The translations under genes were made by a program, and so were the position numbers. From contig NC_067487.1 of assembly GCF_947179515.1 (NCBI RefSeq), positions 46,450,514 through 46,514,513 of the forward strand: 64,000 bases of DNA. The letters run 5' to 3'. The notes beneath the pieces are model-generated. The model searched no databases. It was not told where the DNA came from and was given only the letters and a program-made list of their open reading frames with translations. The stretch comes from Apodemus sylvaticus (lineage: Eukaryota; Chordata; Mammalia; Rodentia; Muridae). Positions 1 through 11,985 of this stretch are shown one piece after another (the first letter of the stretch is position 1; every line of letters begins with the position of its first letter).

Positions 1-3000
1 CAAAAATTCTTGTAAGTTTTTCAAAATATCATTATAAAAATAAGGTATCATTCTGATGGCAACTGCAATTTGAGTCTTCATAGCCACTTTTAGCTAAGAC
101 AAGAAGGAAACCCTTTCCTCATTCTAAGACCCATTGGCCCCTCACCCCTTGCTTCTGAATGTAAATCTCTCTGGCCATTTAAATGCTGAGAACACAGAAG
201 GCTTCCTCTGCAGCCTAGTTTAGACACAGCATTTTAAAACTGGTGGGGGTTAAACAATATGCAAATAACTTTTCAGCATATGCAAACCAATCCAAATTTT
301 TCAATAAATGGCATTTTAAGAGAATAAGGAAAGGGCTGCTGAAGAACTGGACGGATTAAAAGATGTAGATTCAAGCTATCTTTGCCATTTCTGACTCTGG
401 CAGAGTACCTTTGTTGAAAATGAGAAAAAAAAGAGAGAGAGAAAGGAACAGTGCAGGCCAACAGCACACTTTCATATTTTAGAGCAAAATATCTGAGGGG
501 AGACATAAGAAGGATTATGTAAGGTAAGCAGTCTACGCGTTCCCATTCACACAATGCATTTCTTTTCCTCGGTAGTTATGTTTGACAATGGGGCTTAATT
601 TATCAAGAAAGAAATAACCAGGCTGTCTCTCTACTGTCAAGAGAACAAATCAAAGAATTGTTTTTCACCAGCAATGCCCTCCAATTAAAAAAAAAAAGGC
701 AAAAGAAAGAGAAAAAGCCCATGTACTCTGCTGGGCGTTTGTGTAGCAAATACATAGAGCCGCTGTGGCTATTTAAACAATTGAGGCCCTTGGAGCGCAG
801 AGAGCTTCTAATGCAATTGGAGTCAATACAATGGTACACTTTATTTTTTAAAATGCCTTTTTTCAGCATCTTATGCTATGGGGCCCGAGTGCTCATTTGA
901 CTAACTAGTTTCAGGGGTAGTTGTGCAAGAATTAATTGTGCTTTGGCTGGACACTGACAATGAAATGAATTTGAATGTATTTAAATGTGATGTGTATTTT
1001 TTGCTTCAGGTCAAAAGTTTTTCCATGAGAGAATACCTTCAATTATAGTTTAAAAAAAAAAATCAAATGCTATTTTTCTTAGTTAGTTTCTTTTAGGGAT
1101 TCATTTAACGTGTATGAATGTTACACCTGTTCTTCACTAATGAGTTTATAATAAATGGTTCTCTGAGCTGTCCAACTTTCAGCTCAGAAATTCCCTAAAG
1201 TAAACCACAGATAATAATCATAATACAGGACTATAACCATGTAGAACTATGGTTTCTAATGGGTTTTTTTGTTTGTTTGTTTGTTTGTTTTTAGAGCTAC
1301 TGAAGAGAGGAGAGTTTTTCTGCTCCAAAGGATGAAAATGCTTCAGAAAAGGTTTACCTACTGGTCTGGTTATCTTTCATTATTCAACAAAGATTCGTTA
1401 CAGATAACATAACAGAGAGAGGGAGGGATGTGTGGAATTACTGATACAGCCAGCCAGAAGACTGAGTTACCTACATGGCGTCGGCATCCCCACACTGACC
1501 CTGTTTATCCCATAACTGGGGTGCTATGGGAACCAAGGGACTCGTTACCCTGTCTCCTCTCTGGGAGGAGTCTCTCAACTCAGGAAATCAGGAAGTCTTC
1601 CAGGGGTCCACCGGCCATGGACCACATGACTGAACGGAAGAGAGAAGAAAAATCGGAAGACCTCAGCAGAGTCTTGTGCCAGTGGCCTTAGTGAGTGGAC
1701 CTGCTGTGGAGCCAAGCCCTCACGGGGGTTGCTAGGCCTGCCTGGACACAGTGCATTTCAGAATGAGAGCAGAGTCTTACTCCACAGGCAGCTGCAAATG
1801 GAGCGGCTGGGTGGAGTCTGACTATTCTTGGGCTCATCTAATCTTAGAGATCTGGAGACTCTCAGAGGGGCGGAGTGATAAGTAATACTTTAGCTTTAGG
1901 GCCACTGCAGTGGTACTGACTTCCTTGGGAAAAGGTCCAGAGGCCGTAACTTAAAGGGATCTATCCAAAGTTATTTATTCTTTGGAATAGGAAAGTGCAA
2001 TTACTTGGCCTACTGTTCTGCTACGATGCTGCTTTCCACATCTGTCTGAGAGGGCTGATAAGCTGCCACTGTTTCCGTACACTTCCAGATGCCAAGTAGA
2101 GAGTCCTCACTGCCCACCCTCCCCGAGGCCCCATCTTTCGATGGTCACTGTGAACTGAGCAGATTAGGTTAGGTCCTCTCAGGGGGACAAAGGGCTAATG
2201 TTCAGTAACCTTGCAAACATATGAAGACAATATTGCCTACCTGCCAAGGGTGTGGCACCATGTTCTGGCAAAGAGGACTACAACTGATTTCACTCATCTA
2301 AGCACATTCTTAGGGTGCAATGGGAGTCAGGAGACATCATCTTGGAAGCTGCTGAAGGGACACGCATGATATGAGAAGGGCTGGGTGGGAGGGGTCATAT
2401 TTATGAATCCTCCGTGAGGCTGTTTTACGGTTCAAATAGTATTGCTTTGGCTAATGCCTACAGCAATGTATACACAGATCTTAATAAAATGAATGTATGA
2501 AACCTGAGAAACCAACTGCCTGACATAACAGAATAAATGCATCTTGGATATTACGTGTGTACAGTGATCACCGCGGTCACCATGAGTGAAGAGAAATGAC
2601 ACAGCCACTATGCACATTCCCTGTGGAGTAGGCAAACAAAACCACCTTGGTCACTGTTTAACGCTGTGATCTTCAGAGCGCTTAGGAAATGACAGGGGAT
2701 CTAAAGAGACGCAGCTCTGTCAATACTTAACTGGCCACATCATGCAGTTTACCACTGTGCTCCCGTTGATCTTGGTCTCTTACCTGATGCTACAGTTTAC
2801 ACTAATTTAAGTGGTGGTCAGAGCATAAAAAGTATTAGATAGAGAAAAGGAGACCAAGCTTGGATGAAATCTGACACGGTTGTGAGTCTCCAATTTAGTT
2901 CCCCTAACTGAACATATCCACTGACATGCAAGTTAGTGATGGATATGACAACTAATAGTTTAAGGGGGAAGACGGGTCCTTCATCTCAAATAGTTTAATG

Positions 3001-3190
3001 AGAACTGACTTCGAACACTCAGCATTTGTGTATAGACTGTTTCGAAATCCCTTTCACTTTCACATTTTGACCATCTCAGAACTAAGTAGGTCAAAATACT
3101 TGAACTTATGCCTTTAGATACAGAATAAAGAGTGTTCTTGAAATTCCCATTTTCATCTATAGAATGGTCAGTGCCAGCGGTGGTAGCCAT
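1..3190. other. Unique intronic sequence with no recognised gene
   Basis: No SINE, LTR or convincing coding region was seen. The first 1.2 kb is AT-rich and complex, with motifs such as ATGCAAAT-like and E-box-like strings, so it could include conserved noncoding sequence. A short (GTTT)n run lies at about 1263-1291. Open frames here are short and show no family motif. Confidence 0.6.
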
Positions 3191-3199
3191 TGCTTTGAT

Positions 3200-3200
3200 C

Positions 3201-3240
<40 letters not shown>
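3200..3240. repeat. (CAA)n microsatellite
   Basis: An uninterrupted CAA run of about 13 units. It gives a poly-Leu frame on the minus strand with no coding support. Confidence 0.95.
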
Positions 3241-3529
3241 GCTGGCAAATGTTGAGATAGGAAGGCTACAAATAACTCTTATCTTCTTTGTGTTCTGAGG
3301 CTTGGGCACTATTGCTTAACTTCAACACTGGGACATTCCAGCTCATGTGACACAAGTCTAGTAACAGTTCAACTGGTTATAACTTCCAAGAGTCACGGGC
3401 ACTGACAGAAGGCTTCTCTAATTGCTCCTTAGTTCTATTTTTTAAGGCTATTAACAGAGGAATCATCTCCATGGATTTTGTAGTAGCTTAGTTGTTTATA
3501 AGATGTGAATTAAAATTATTTTTGATGTA

Positions 3530-3736
3530 TGCATGTTGTATGCATGTGTGCACATGTGTGCAGCAAATATGTCAACCTATGCATGTGCATGGGTAGACCA
3601 GAAGCTGACATCAGGCTCGATCTCTCTCTCGGTCTCTCGGCCTCTCTCTGTGTCTCTGTGTCTCTGTGTCTCTCTCTGTCTCTCTCTGTCTCTCTGTCTC
3701 TCTCTGTCTCTCTGTCTCTCTGTCTCTCTCTCTCTG

Positions 3737-3803
<67 letters not shown>

Positions 3804-3990
3804 GATAAACCTTGAGTTTCCTATTTAGCTAGACTGGCTGGCTAGTGAGCTTCCTGGATTTCCCTCCCCCAGCACAGAAGTTACAGGTACATGCTATTAC
3901 ACCTGTCTTTACAAAGGAGTAAAGAATCTGAATTCAAGTCTTCATGCTTTCATGGGAAGCACTTCACCCACTGAGCCACCTCTCCAGCCT
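3530..3990 (-). mobile_element. B4-type SINE interrupted by a large (TC)n tract
   Basis: Read on the minus strand, the element begins GGCTGGAGAGGTGGCTCAGTG at 3990, runs through an ID-like head and a B1-like body, and ends in a CA-rich tail near 3530. A TC/TCTG tract of about 180 bp sits in its centre. The layout matches the ID-B1 composite rodent SINE B4; the name is from memory. Confidence 0.65.
3619..3800. repeat. (TC)n with interspersed TCTG microsatellite
   Basis: A polypyrimidine tract. The 5' part mixes TCTCTG and TCTC units; the last 60 bases or so are pure TC, typical of repeat growth by slippage. It lies inside a B4 SINE. Confidence 0.95.
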
Positions 3991-4324
3991 AAGATGTGGC
4001 TTTTATCAGGTTTCTGGTTGACAGAAACAGTTGATTTCTATTGTAATGTATTTTATAAACTCTCCAGACAGCACACTGTCGGTATGGGAGAGGTGGGGGT
4101 GCGGGCATGAGAAGCAAAAATTAGACTTCTCTCTACTTACAGTTAGTTGACTGTAATAAAGACTCCAGAAAAGCATGCTAACGTGCACAAATGCACAAAC
4201 TGGCCAGAGAAGCTAGGAATAAGGGAAATCAGAATGGGTTAAGCAAAGTAAGGCTTGACAATGAGCAGGAAGGATCGGGCATTTGTTCTTAACTTTGGGC
4301 TTGCTTTGCATAAAAACAGGAATT

Positions 4325-4538
4325 CAGTTCCTACAGAAAGGAGGCTCAGCAAGGAACACTTCCAGAGGTCCCAGGTTCGATTCCTAGTACTACATCGTAA
4401 CCATCTATAACTCCATTCCCAGAAGACCCAATGCCCTCTTCTCGCCTCCACGGGTACTGAATGCTCACGGAGGTATGAGGACAAACATGTAGGCAAATCA
4501 TTCATACTCATAAAAATAAACAGACTCTTAAGAAATCT
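4325..4538 (+). mobile_element. B3/B2-type SINE, degraded
   Basis: The head GGCTCAGCAAGGAAC, the box CCAGGTTCGATTCC (tRNA-like B box) and a 3' end rich in CATA/AATAAA strings fit a B3 SINE in plus orientation. It is diverged and so older than the B2 copies here. Confidence 0.7.
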
Positions 4539-4629
4539 CCTATAAGCAGCTGACTTACTGATGTTAAAAACAGGAGGACAAAACACGAACCCAGAGCATA
4601 GATACAAAGCAAGCACATTGTCATTGTTG

Positions 4630-4740
4630 CTCCTTGGCTTTTTGAGAGTGTCTTACATAGACCGGGGTAACCTCCCATGTATAGCAATTGTCCTCTGTGT
4701 CATGATTCTAGGCATGCAACACTATGCCCCACTCAAATTT
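4630..4740 (-). mobile_element. Decayed B1-like (7SL-derived) SINE
   Basis: The string TTTTTGAGAGTGTCTTACATAG, followed by TCTAGGCATGCAACACTATGCC, resembles an inverted B1. It is heavily diverged and the edges are uncertain. Confidence 0.45.
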
Positions 4741-5464
4741 ATTCTACCAGCAAAGAATTCTCATGATTTCTGGTAACTTATACATGTGACTGGTGAGAAC
4801 TGGACTTTATTTCCTGGTTTCTAAACTAGGCCACGAAATTAAACTACTTTAGCCATTCATAGTGCCAGATCTCTCCATCAGCAATAACCTCAAAGCAGGT
4901 TTGGCTGGGGTTTTGAATTCCCACTTTCAGTAAGTGGTACCCTGGCTTGGACAACTACAAGGAACGGCAGAGGTGCTGGACCACAACTGCATTGACCGAA
5001 AGTATTCTCGTCTGCTAAAACAGAAGCCTGGGACTTGTTTCTTTTGGCACTGAGCAATTCTACAAAGGGTATACAACAGAAGAAACCAGGAGCTGCTGCT
5101 ACCACAGCTGTACATAACAGAGATGAAACTAAATGGCTCAAAGTAGTAATAATGAGTGGAATTTTGACACCACTGTGGACATGAGCTGACTGGTCACACA
5201 GCCTCAGAAATATGATGTATACACTAAATATTTCCCGTGAGGATAGCTATATTATGAACTATCAGGACTGCTTTCACAAGGTATATGGGAGGGATGAAGA
5301 CATACGGACAATAGAGCTGAACACAAAATGAACAAGAGGAGAAACAAACTAATTTATAACCTAGAAACTGCCAGGAGAAAAAGACGTGATAATCCTGATC
5401 TGGATGGGTCGTGTCGGGCTGTCGGAGCACGGACACCTACGCAGAAGTGAAATGGCACAGGGTA

Positions 5465-5632
5465 GGCTAGACAGACAGCTCAGCGGTTAAGAGCACCGAC
5501 TGCTCTTCCAGAGGTCCTGAGTTCAATTCCTAGCAACCACATGGTGGCTCACAACCATCTATCTGTAATGGGATCTGATTCTGGTATGTCTGAAGACAGC
5601 GACAGTGTACCCACGTATATATGAAATAAATA
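5465..5632 (+). mobile_element. B2 SINE
   Basis: Contains CTCAGCGGTTAAGAGCACCG, GAGTTCAATTCC (B box), the CAACCACATGGTGGCTCAC block and an AATAAA-bearing tail. The very 5' end is altered. B2 derives from a tRNA and has an internal Pol III promoter. Confidence 0.9.
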
Positions 5633-6008
5633 TGGCTGGAGGTAGAGGGGCCAGAGCAAGTGGGATTGCGATGGGGGCGAGGGAGAAACGGTACAAGGTG
5701 CTAGCAGGAGGACTTATAAAAATCCTTTAGACTGGACTGAGGAAGGCAGAAAGACTGGTGAGTACTCAGTAACTGTGAATGAAACTCATATTAGACCAGT
5801 GGGGGAGGGGAGGGCATGTTTCTTCAATCTTTGCTCTTCTGTGAAAATATTTCAGCAACACTGCCAAGGCCTCGTGTGCCTCACAGTGATGGTGTAATTC
5901 TAGCTTCTAAGTGACAAGAAGCCTCCTAAGATCCAGTATGATTGTTGGCATGGGAGCCTGACCCTGTGTTTCTCATACTGGAGGGATCCTGTGAACGTCT
6001 CTAGAATT

Positions 6009-6225
6009 AAGATATTCTTTTTTTTTTTTTAAAGATGTATTTATTTATTATATGTGAGTACACTGTAACTGTCTTCAGACACCAGAAGAAAGCATCGGAT
6101 GTCTTTTCCCTTTTCGGATGGTTGCGAGCCACCATGTGGGTGCTAGGATTTGAACTCATGACCTTTTGGAAGAACAGTCGGTGCTCTTACCCACTGAGCC
6201 ATCTCTCCAGCCCCAAGATATTCTT
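6009..6225 (-). mobile_element. B2 SINE with perfect 11-bp target-site duplication
   Basis: An inverted B2 with a poly-T tail (A-tail on the minus strand) at about 6018-6030 and its head ending GAGCCATCTCTCCAGCCCC at 6214. The direct repeat AAGATATTCTT occurs at 6009-6019 and 6215-6225, a clean retrotransposition signature. Confidence 0.93.
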
Positions 6226-6275
6226 AAATAGTGCTCATGTCCAAACAACTCTTAGAATCAAGTCACTTGTCAAGA

Positions 6276-6312
6276 CAAAAACAAACAAACAAACAAACAA
6301 ACAAACAAAAAA
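6276..6312. repeat. (ACAA)n microsatellite
   Basis: A run of CAAA/ACAA units just outside the neighbouring B2, not part of its tail. Confidence 0.9.
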
Positions 6313-6844
6313 CAACCCCAAGAGAATATTAGTAGCAAATCCAGAATGGGAGTAATGACTTACAACGTGTACAGTCATAAGGCATTTCCTAAGGACCGAG
6401 AGGCTCCTGGAGAGCAACACGTGAACAAAATGTTAAACATTTCCATGACACACACCCTCCTCATGGCAATGATTACCTGACGCTATCAGAATCTCAACAT
6501 ACCTCAGTTTGGGAAAGCAAACGACAAAGAACTCCTACTTTCTGCTACCGTTCTTTCTTTGGGAAGCTGAAACAGCCCAGCACAGCCTATGGCTGAATTC
6601 ATGGTAATTACTATCTATCCTTATGACAGCTATTAACTTTTCTTCAACTGTGCTTTGTCTCTCTAATTAGACTGTGTTAATTAATGGTAGAGAATTTCTG
6701 ACAGTTTGTCTGTAGATGTCATATCTCAAATATTAGGCAATAAAAATCGATCACATTAATAAGTGACTACTAATAAGGGGAATCACATAATCCTGATAAT
6801 TATATAAATGTATAATGCAAAATAGAAAAGAACATCTTTCATAA

Positions 6845-6882
6845 AAACAATAACAACAACAACAACAACAACAACAACAAAA
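6845..6882. repeat. (CAA)n microsatellite
   Basis: About ten CAA units in AT-rich unique intron. Confidence 0.9.
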
Positions 6883-7284
6883 ACCCAAATACTCCTAGTG
6901 TGTCTCTAGATCAAAGGCATTTGCTAAGTAAGTGAACAACTGTGTGCACACAAGCCAAAACATCTGAGTCTGAGCTCTGCTTTCACAAGCTACAAGGCTT
7001 GAACACCAGCACTACTCCAAGTCATCCCGGAGAAACTGGTTAATGCAGGAAGATAAGAAAAACTACAAGGGTAAGAAAAAAAAATGACTGAAACAAACTA
7101 CCCTTTGTAATGAAATTAGTACTTGAAATTAACATATACAGTAAATCACAAGGATCTACAAGTTTACTGGCTGTAAAAGTCAACATAAAATGCAAACTTA
7201 TTATAGTAAACAGCAAAAAATTCAGTCATAAAAAGTCACTCTGCACGAAAGCTGGTTAAGAATGTAATGGTGACTAATACCAAT

Positions 7285-7681
7285 TGTGGTGGTTTGAATA
7301 TATTTGCCCCATAGAGAAGAGTACTGGTGGAGATGTGTTCTTGTTTGAGGAAGTGTGTCACCGTGGGGGTGGGCTTTGGAGGTCTCCTCCTATGCTCCTA
7401 TGGGTATGCTCCTATGCTAATGGGACATACCCACTGTGTAAGAGAGCTTCCTCCTAGCTGCCTGAGGGTGCCAGTCTCTCCTGGTTACCTTCATATCAAG
7501 AAGCAGAACTCTCACCTCCTTCTCCAGTACCACGTCTGCCTAGACAGTGCCATGCTTCTTGCTATGATGATAATAGACTAAACCTCTCAAACTGTAAGCC
7601 AGCCCCAATGAAATGATTCCTTTATAAGAGTTGCCTTGGCCATGGTGTCTCTTCACAGCAATGGAAGCCCTAACTAAGGCA
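7285..7681 (+). mobile_element. MaLR (ORR1/MT-type) solo LTR
   Basis: Begins TGTGGTGGTTTGAATAT and ends CCCTAACTAAGGCA. It shows the typical block GAGGAAGTGTGTCACYGTGGGGG and the U5 region GTAAGCCAGCCCCAATGAAA followed by ATAAGAGTTGCCTTGGCCATGG. This matches rodent members of the ERVL-MaLR group, relatives of primate THE1/MST. Near-matching flanks CCAAT (7280-7284) and CCAAG (7682-7686) suggest a 5-bp duplication. It carries a small internal tandem duplication near 7391-7416. Confidence 0.82.
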
Positions 7682-8339
7682 CCAAGCATCAACAAACACC
7701 TGCATAAAAGGAAGTTCTTACTCACCTTAGAAAACTTCTCGAAAGTTCCTAGGTTTGGTTTTGTGTACTCTGAGAATTGGCTTTATGAATATATCAGACT
7801 CCCTCAGAACTGTCCTTAGCAGCAGTGTTTACAAGCACCAAACAATGCACAATGCCCACTATCCAGCAACACAGGAATAGATACATATATTGTTAGGTCA
7901 ATAGGATATTATACAACAACAAAGAATGATGCACAGTATAATCATGCATGAATCTATAACAGCTAACGGTGAACAACTCTAGAGCTCCATCTTCATTAGT
8001 ATTTGTAATGTTCGAACCATAAACTATTTTTATAATATATGATTTGGAGATGATATAATGTTGGCCAAAGTATAAAAAGCAGGAAAATGGGGAACTTAAA
8101 ATTCAGTTGCTATTTCTGGGTGGAGGAAAGGACTTTGAACAAATGAAAGTCAGAGTGAAAACAAAGTACAGGTGATGGTCTGAATGCCTTTTAGTAAATC
8201 ATCTATTTATCATGTACCTACCTATCTACAGTATGTTACATGCATCTACATGTATGTACCATAGTGTGCATGTGAAGGATAGAGAACGACTAATTGGATA
8301 ATAATAGTAATCTAATAATAATAATCACCATCAATATCA

Positions 8340-8462
8340 ACATCACCATCATCATCATCATCAACATCTCTCTCTTTTTACTCTCTGGATCCCAAGGATT
8401 GAAGTCAAGTTGTCACCTGGTAGCAAGCACCTTTACCTGCAGAGCCATCTTGCTGGCCTGGT
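8340..8462 (-). mobile_element. Short (ATC)n run and a tRNA-derived SINE fragment
   Basis: A CATCAT run at 8343-8366 leads into a block ending CCTGCAGAGCCATCTTGCTGGCC, the inverted head of a B4/B3-type SINE. Only about 80 bp are present. Confidence 0.55.
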
Positions 8463-8699
8463 AGTCTTGATCTTAGTGTGTGGTGACACTGTCATTTGTT
8501 TTAATAACAAGTCTTGATGCTACATTGTACATATGTTCAATACATTTTCATGTTTTTACACATTTCACAGGGAAGAAGAAAAGAATAAAAGAAAGAAGGA
8601 AAAAAATAAGAGGAAGTTATAAAATCTTCAGGATGCTGAGGAAAGTCAAGAAGTACGTCAGCACAGGCCCTCTTCTGATTAAGAACACACTGCCGAGGA

Positions 8700-8830
8700 T
8701 GTCAATGCAGTAAGTCACGGGAGCAGTACGACCACAGAGGTCGCGAGGAGACAGAGCGTGGGCCGAGATCGGGCTCCATTCCTCAGACTCACGAGGCGCC
8801 TGGCCTCATGCAGCTGTTTGAGGGCTGAGA
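8700..8830. other. Small CpG-bearing unique patch
   Basis: This 130-bp stretch holds more CpG dinucleotides (for example TCGCGAGG and CACGAGGCGCC) than the AT-rich surroundings. No exon, promoter motif or repeat was recognised in it. Confidence 0.4.
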
Positions 8831-9584
8831 CGCACGGCTGGAAATGCTGGCATTTTCTTATTTGAAAAACAAGAGTTTCACCAGATTAAATTTCCTCTCA
8901 AATTTTTAAGTACTGGGTTGGAAATCAGTGGGATTCACTTTCACATGTCTTCAACTATCAGCAATAAAATAGGAGAATGTATCCGACCACTGGGGAAACT
9001 AAGTTTTCTTCTCCTTTACAAGCATGAAAGGTACTACTTTTCTGTAGGACTATCTACCAACAATAGATTCAAATCCAAACTGCACTATTGTGATGGAAAT
9101 GAAAAAGAAACACTAAAGTGTCAACACTACAGAGACCAACCAAGCAACCCTTTGGCAAACACTAATATAAATGTTTTCATAGCCTTTGTTTTTCAATGCC
9201 ACTATTCACACTCCTTAGTTACACACAGCTCTGTGTCTAAAGAAGCCTTCCTTTGCATACCCTAAAGAGCCGGACACTTGACATGCATGGGGCTCAGAAG
9301 ACACCCTGGGGCTCGATGGAGTGTGGTACGGCTTTGTCTATGTCTACATGTGAGCTGAAGAAAGGTGGAGCACCAGCCGGATGAGAACCCAGAGACGGAC
9401 ACACCTAGAGACGTGCGGCAGACATGTGCTCCAGCATCCCAGCTGTGGGTCTGCTCCTGGACCAGCAAAATTCCATCTGCTACAGGAAGCCCGCTCCCCA
9501 AGTGGTGTGCCCTCATGTCAACTGACAGTTGTACTCATGCCACAGAGAAGGACAGACACATTTTGGCACAGCTCTTAGGAGCTT

Positions 9585-9596
9585 GCTTTCTTTCTT

Positions 9597-9639
<43 letters not shown>

Positions 9640-9700
9640 TTCTTTCCTTCCTTCCTTCCTTCCTTCCTTCCTTCCTTCCTTCCTTCCTTCCTTCCTTCCT

Positions 9701-9777
<77 letters not shown>

Positions 9778-9785
9778 TTCTTTCT
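9585..9785. repeat. Compound (TC)n-(TTCC)n-(TC)n polypyrimidine tract
   Basis: About 200 bp of nearly pure pyrimidine on the plus strand, in the order TC, then TTCC (about 9642-9700), then TC with occasional TTT. It leaves long Ser/Leu/Pro-rich open frames in several registers, which are artefacts. Confidence 0.95.
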
Positions 9786-10085
9786 AACTTAATGGCTGAG
9801 CAAGGCTTGAGATGAGGAGATGAGAAAACAGAGAAGGTAGGCAGGCAGTGAGGTCCTTCTGGTCCCAGCGAGGGATTCTAGGTCACGCCTCTAAAGCAGG
9901 CGTCTGATGGGTAGGCCATAGAGGATGGATTGGTGCCAACCTCTGCCTTTCTGACCTTGCCAACCCTTGGCAGGGATTCTGGAAAACAAGACAGCCCAAG
10001 TCAGACACATTTCCACACATTCCTCTCCCTCCCAGTCTCTAGCTGCTTACATATGGATAATGGACAAGAACTGAAACTTCTGTTA

Positions 10086-10299
10086 AAAATAACGTTAAGC
10101 AGGCTGGAGAGATGGCTCAGCGGTTTAAGAGCACTGACTGCTTTTCCAAAGGTCCTGAGTTCAAATCCCAGCAACCACATGGTGGCTCACAACCATCTGT
10201 AACAAGATATGACTCCCTCTTCTGGAGTGTCTGAAGACAGCTACAATGTACTTATATATAATAATAAATAATAAATATTTTTAAAAAATAACATTAAGC
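10086..10299 (+). mobile_element. B2 SINE with about 15-bp target-site duplication
   Basis: Begins GGCTGGAGAGATGGCTCAGC at about 10103 and has all B2 blocks, with a tail of AATAATAAATAA repeats. The flanks AAAATAACGTTAAGC and AAAATAACATTAAGC differ at one base, probably by decay of a CpG. Confidence 0.93.
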
Positions 10300-10649
10300 C
10301 ACAGACTCTACATGTATTGCCCAAAGCCTCTAGGTCTTCAGGAGACTTAATATGGGAGTGTCTTTGTAACACTCTTTATAGCATATTTATCTATACATGA
10401 AGTGAGACCCAAAACCTTTCTGGAATTAGGATATCTGGATTTAGAGTCCTTGCACAAATCTTCAATGATGGAGATGCATGGTCTAAAGAGAAAATACTAT
10501 TTACAATGGCTACAAAGGAGGCGGGTGATGAATACTGAATATAGGAATGGATGGAGAGATGGAACACATTCCTGAATTCATAATTAAATAGTTGATCAGG
10601 CATGAACTATAATAACTCATTTTACACTGAAGAAGAGGGGGAGGGGAAC

Positions 10650-10735
10650 TGTCTAAGAGTAAGTTAGTGGCAGAGCACTTGTCCACTTGCCTGGCATGCT
10701 CGAGGCCTGGCCTCAATCCTCAGTACCACACATAT
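10650..10735 (+). mobile_element. ID/B4-head-like SINE fragment
   Basis: The string GCAGAGCACTTG, followed by CTTGCCTGGCATGCTCGAGGCC and CCTCAGTACCACACA, resembles an ID element, the tRNA-derived SINE related to BC1 RNA. It is diverged, and a small internal duplication of CTTG is visible. Confidence 0.6.
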
Positions 10736-11096
10736 TCATAGAAAGGAGAAAAATGAAAAGCCATGCAATGTGTATGGCTCACTTGCCAGAACCCATGAGA
10801 CCAATTTCCACAGAAGGAATGACCTAGGGCTTCTCAAGGTGACCTAGGGCACAGAGCTTATCAAGTCTTCCTCCCCAGTGTTAGCTCCTCTTCTGCCCTC
10901 CAGGCCTCAGGTTGCATAGGCACCAAGCCTCAGCAGCCATCCTTTGCCTGACAGGCTGAGTTTCAGAGGGATTTCAATGGCTTAGATAGAACCCTATTCC
11001 AGAGGACATTCAGACCACTCGTTCCATCAAATCTTACATCAACATGAATGAAGCTCTATTACCACAACATGCATCAGTTTTTCCTATAATGACTTC

Positions 11097-11277
11097 CATC
11101 ATGACTTTCCTGCTTGTTTGTTCGTTTGTTTTGAGACAGGCCTTTTCCAAGTCGAAATGGCTTCTCTTGGTTGTCTTGAACTCGCTGTGTAGACCAGGGA
11201 TCTGCCTGCCTCTACCTCCTGGGTGCTGGGATTAAAGGCATGCACTACACTACGCCACCTGGCTACATCATGACTTT
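11097..11277 (-). mobile_element. B1 SINE with perfect 12-bp target-site duplication
   Basis: An inverted B1 with a T-rich tail at about 11113-11130, body strings TTGAGACAGGCC and TGGGTGCTGGGATTAAAGGC, and its head near 11264. The direct repeat CATCATGACTTT occurs at 11097-11108 and 11266-11277. Confidence 0.9.
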
Positions 11278-11814
11278 TAAGTATCTTTGTTCAGAAAACA
11301 GAATCTATACACTTCTAGAGCATCTTGCAGAAGACTTATTACAGAGGAATCACTCCATAACAGGTGGGTACATCATAGGTAAATTTGCATGTAGACACAT
11401 AAAGGAAGCATAAAAGGATTTACATCAGACAACACAGGTCATGCTTTTATGTCAGCAATGCAGTTCTTTACTGTCAAGAAGGATGCATACGTATGTTCTT
11501 GGTAATCACTGAGGAAGGAGTCTACTTTTGAATGTAGAGTGTTCCTGGAAGTCTGATCTGCAGAATGTGCTCTTTTTTAAGGTGAATTCTCCATAGCAAA
11601 ATTTAAACGCGAAAGATCCTAGAACTGAGTTAAAGACTCTTGGCCCACACACTGGTATCCAGTCATCATCTCTCTCCTTGAGAGCTTATCTGGTATTTTG
11701 GGTGGATGTTGTAAAGCAACAATGCCAAAGCAGAAGACATACAGGAGTGGAGATCTCCAGGACAACAGTGCTTTCCAAAAGCTCCTCATTTGAGCTCCTT
11801 TGAAAAGAAAAATT

Positions 11815-11985
11815 CTTTTTTAAGATTTGATGAGTACGCATACTTTGCCTGCTTGTATGTCTGTGAACTATATTTGTCTGTGCCCTATGCATCTGATGCC
11901 CATGAAGGTCAGCAAGGGACATTAGATTTCAAGGAACTGGAGTTACAGATGGTTGTGAGCCTCCACATAGGTTCATCGTGACATT
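11815..11985 (-). mobile_element. B3 SINE, truncated at its head
   Basis: TTTTTAAGATTTGATGAGTA and the later strings GATGCCCATGAAGGTCAGCA and AACTGGAGTTACAGATGG match an inverted B3 tail and body. The tRNA-like head is missing, and no clear duplication was seen. Confidence 0.7.

Noticed and set aside
8700..8830. CpG-bearing patch as a promoter or CpG island
   Set aside because: It is only about 130 bp, too short for a CpG island, with no promoter motif or exon nearby.
9365..9792. Open frames with Ser/Leu/Phe-rich repeats
   Set aside because: They are produced by the (TC)n/(TTCC)n tract, which has no stop codons in several registers; no conserved domain.
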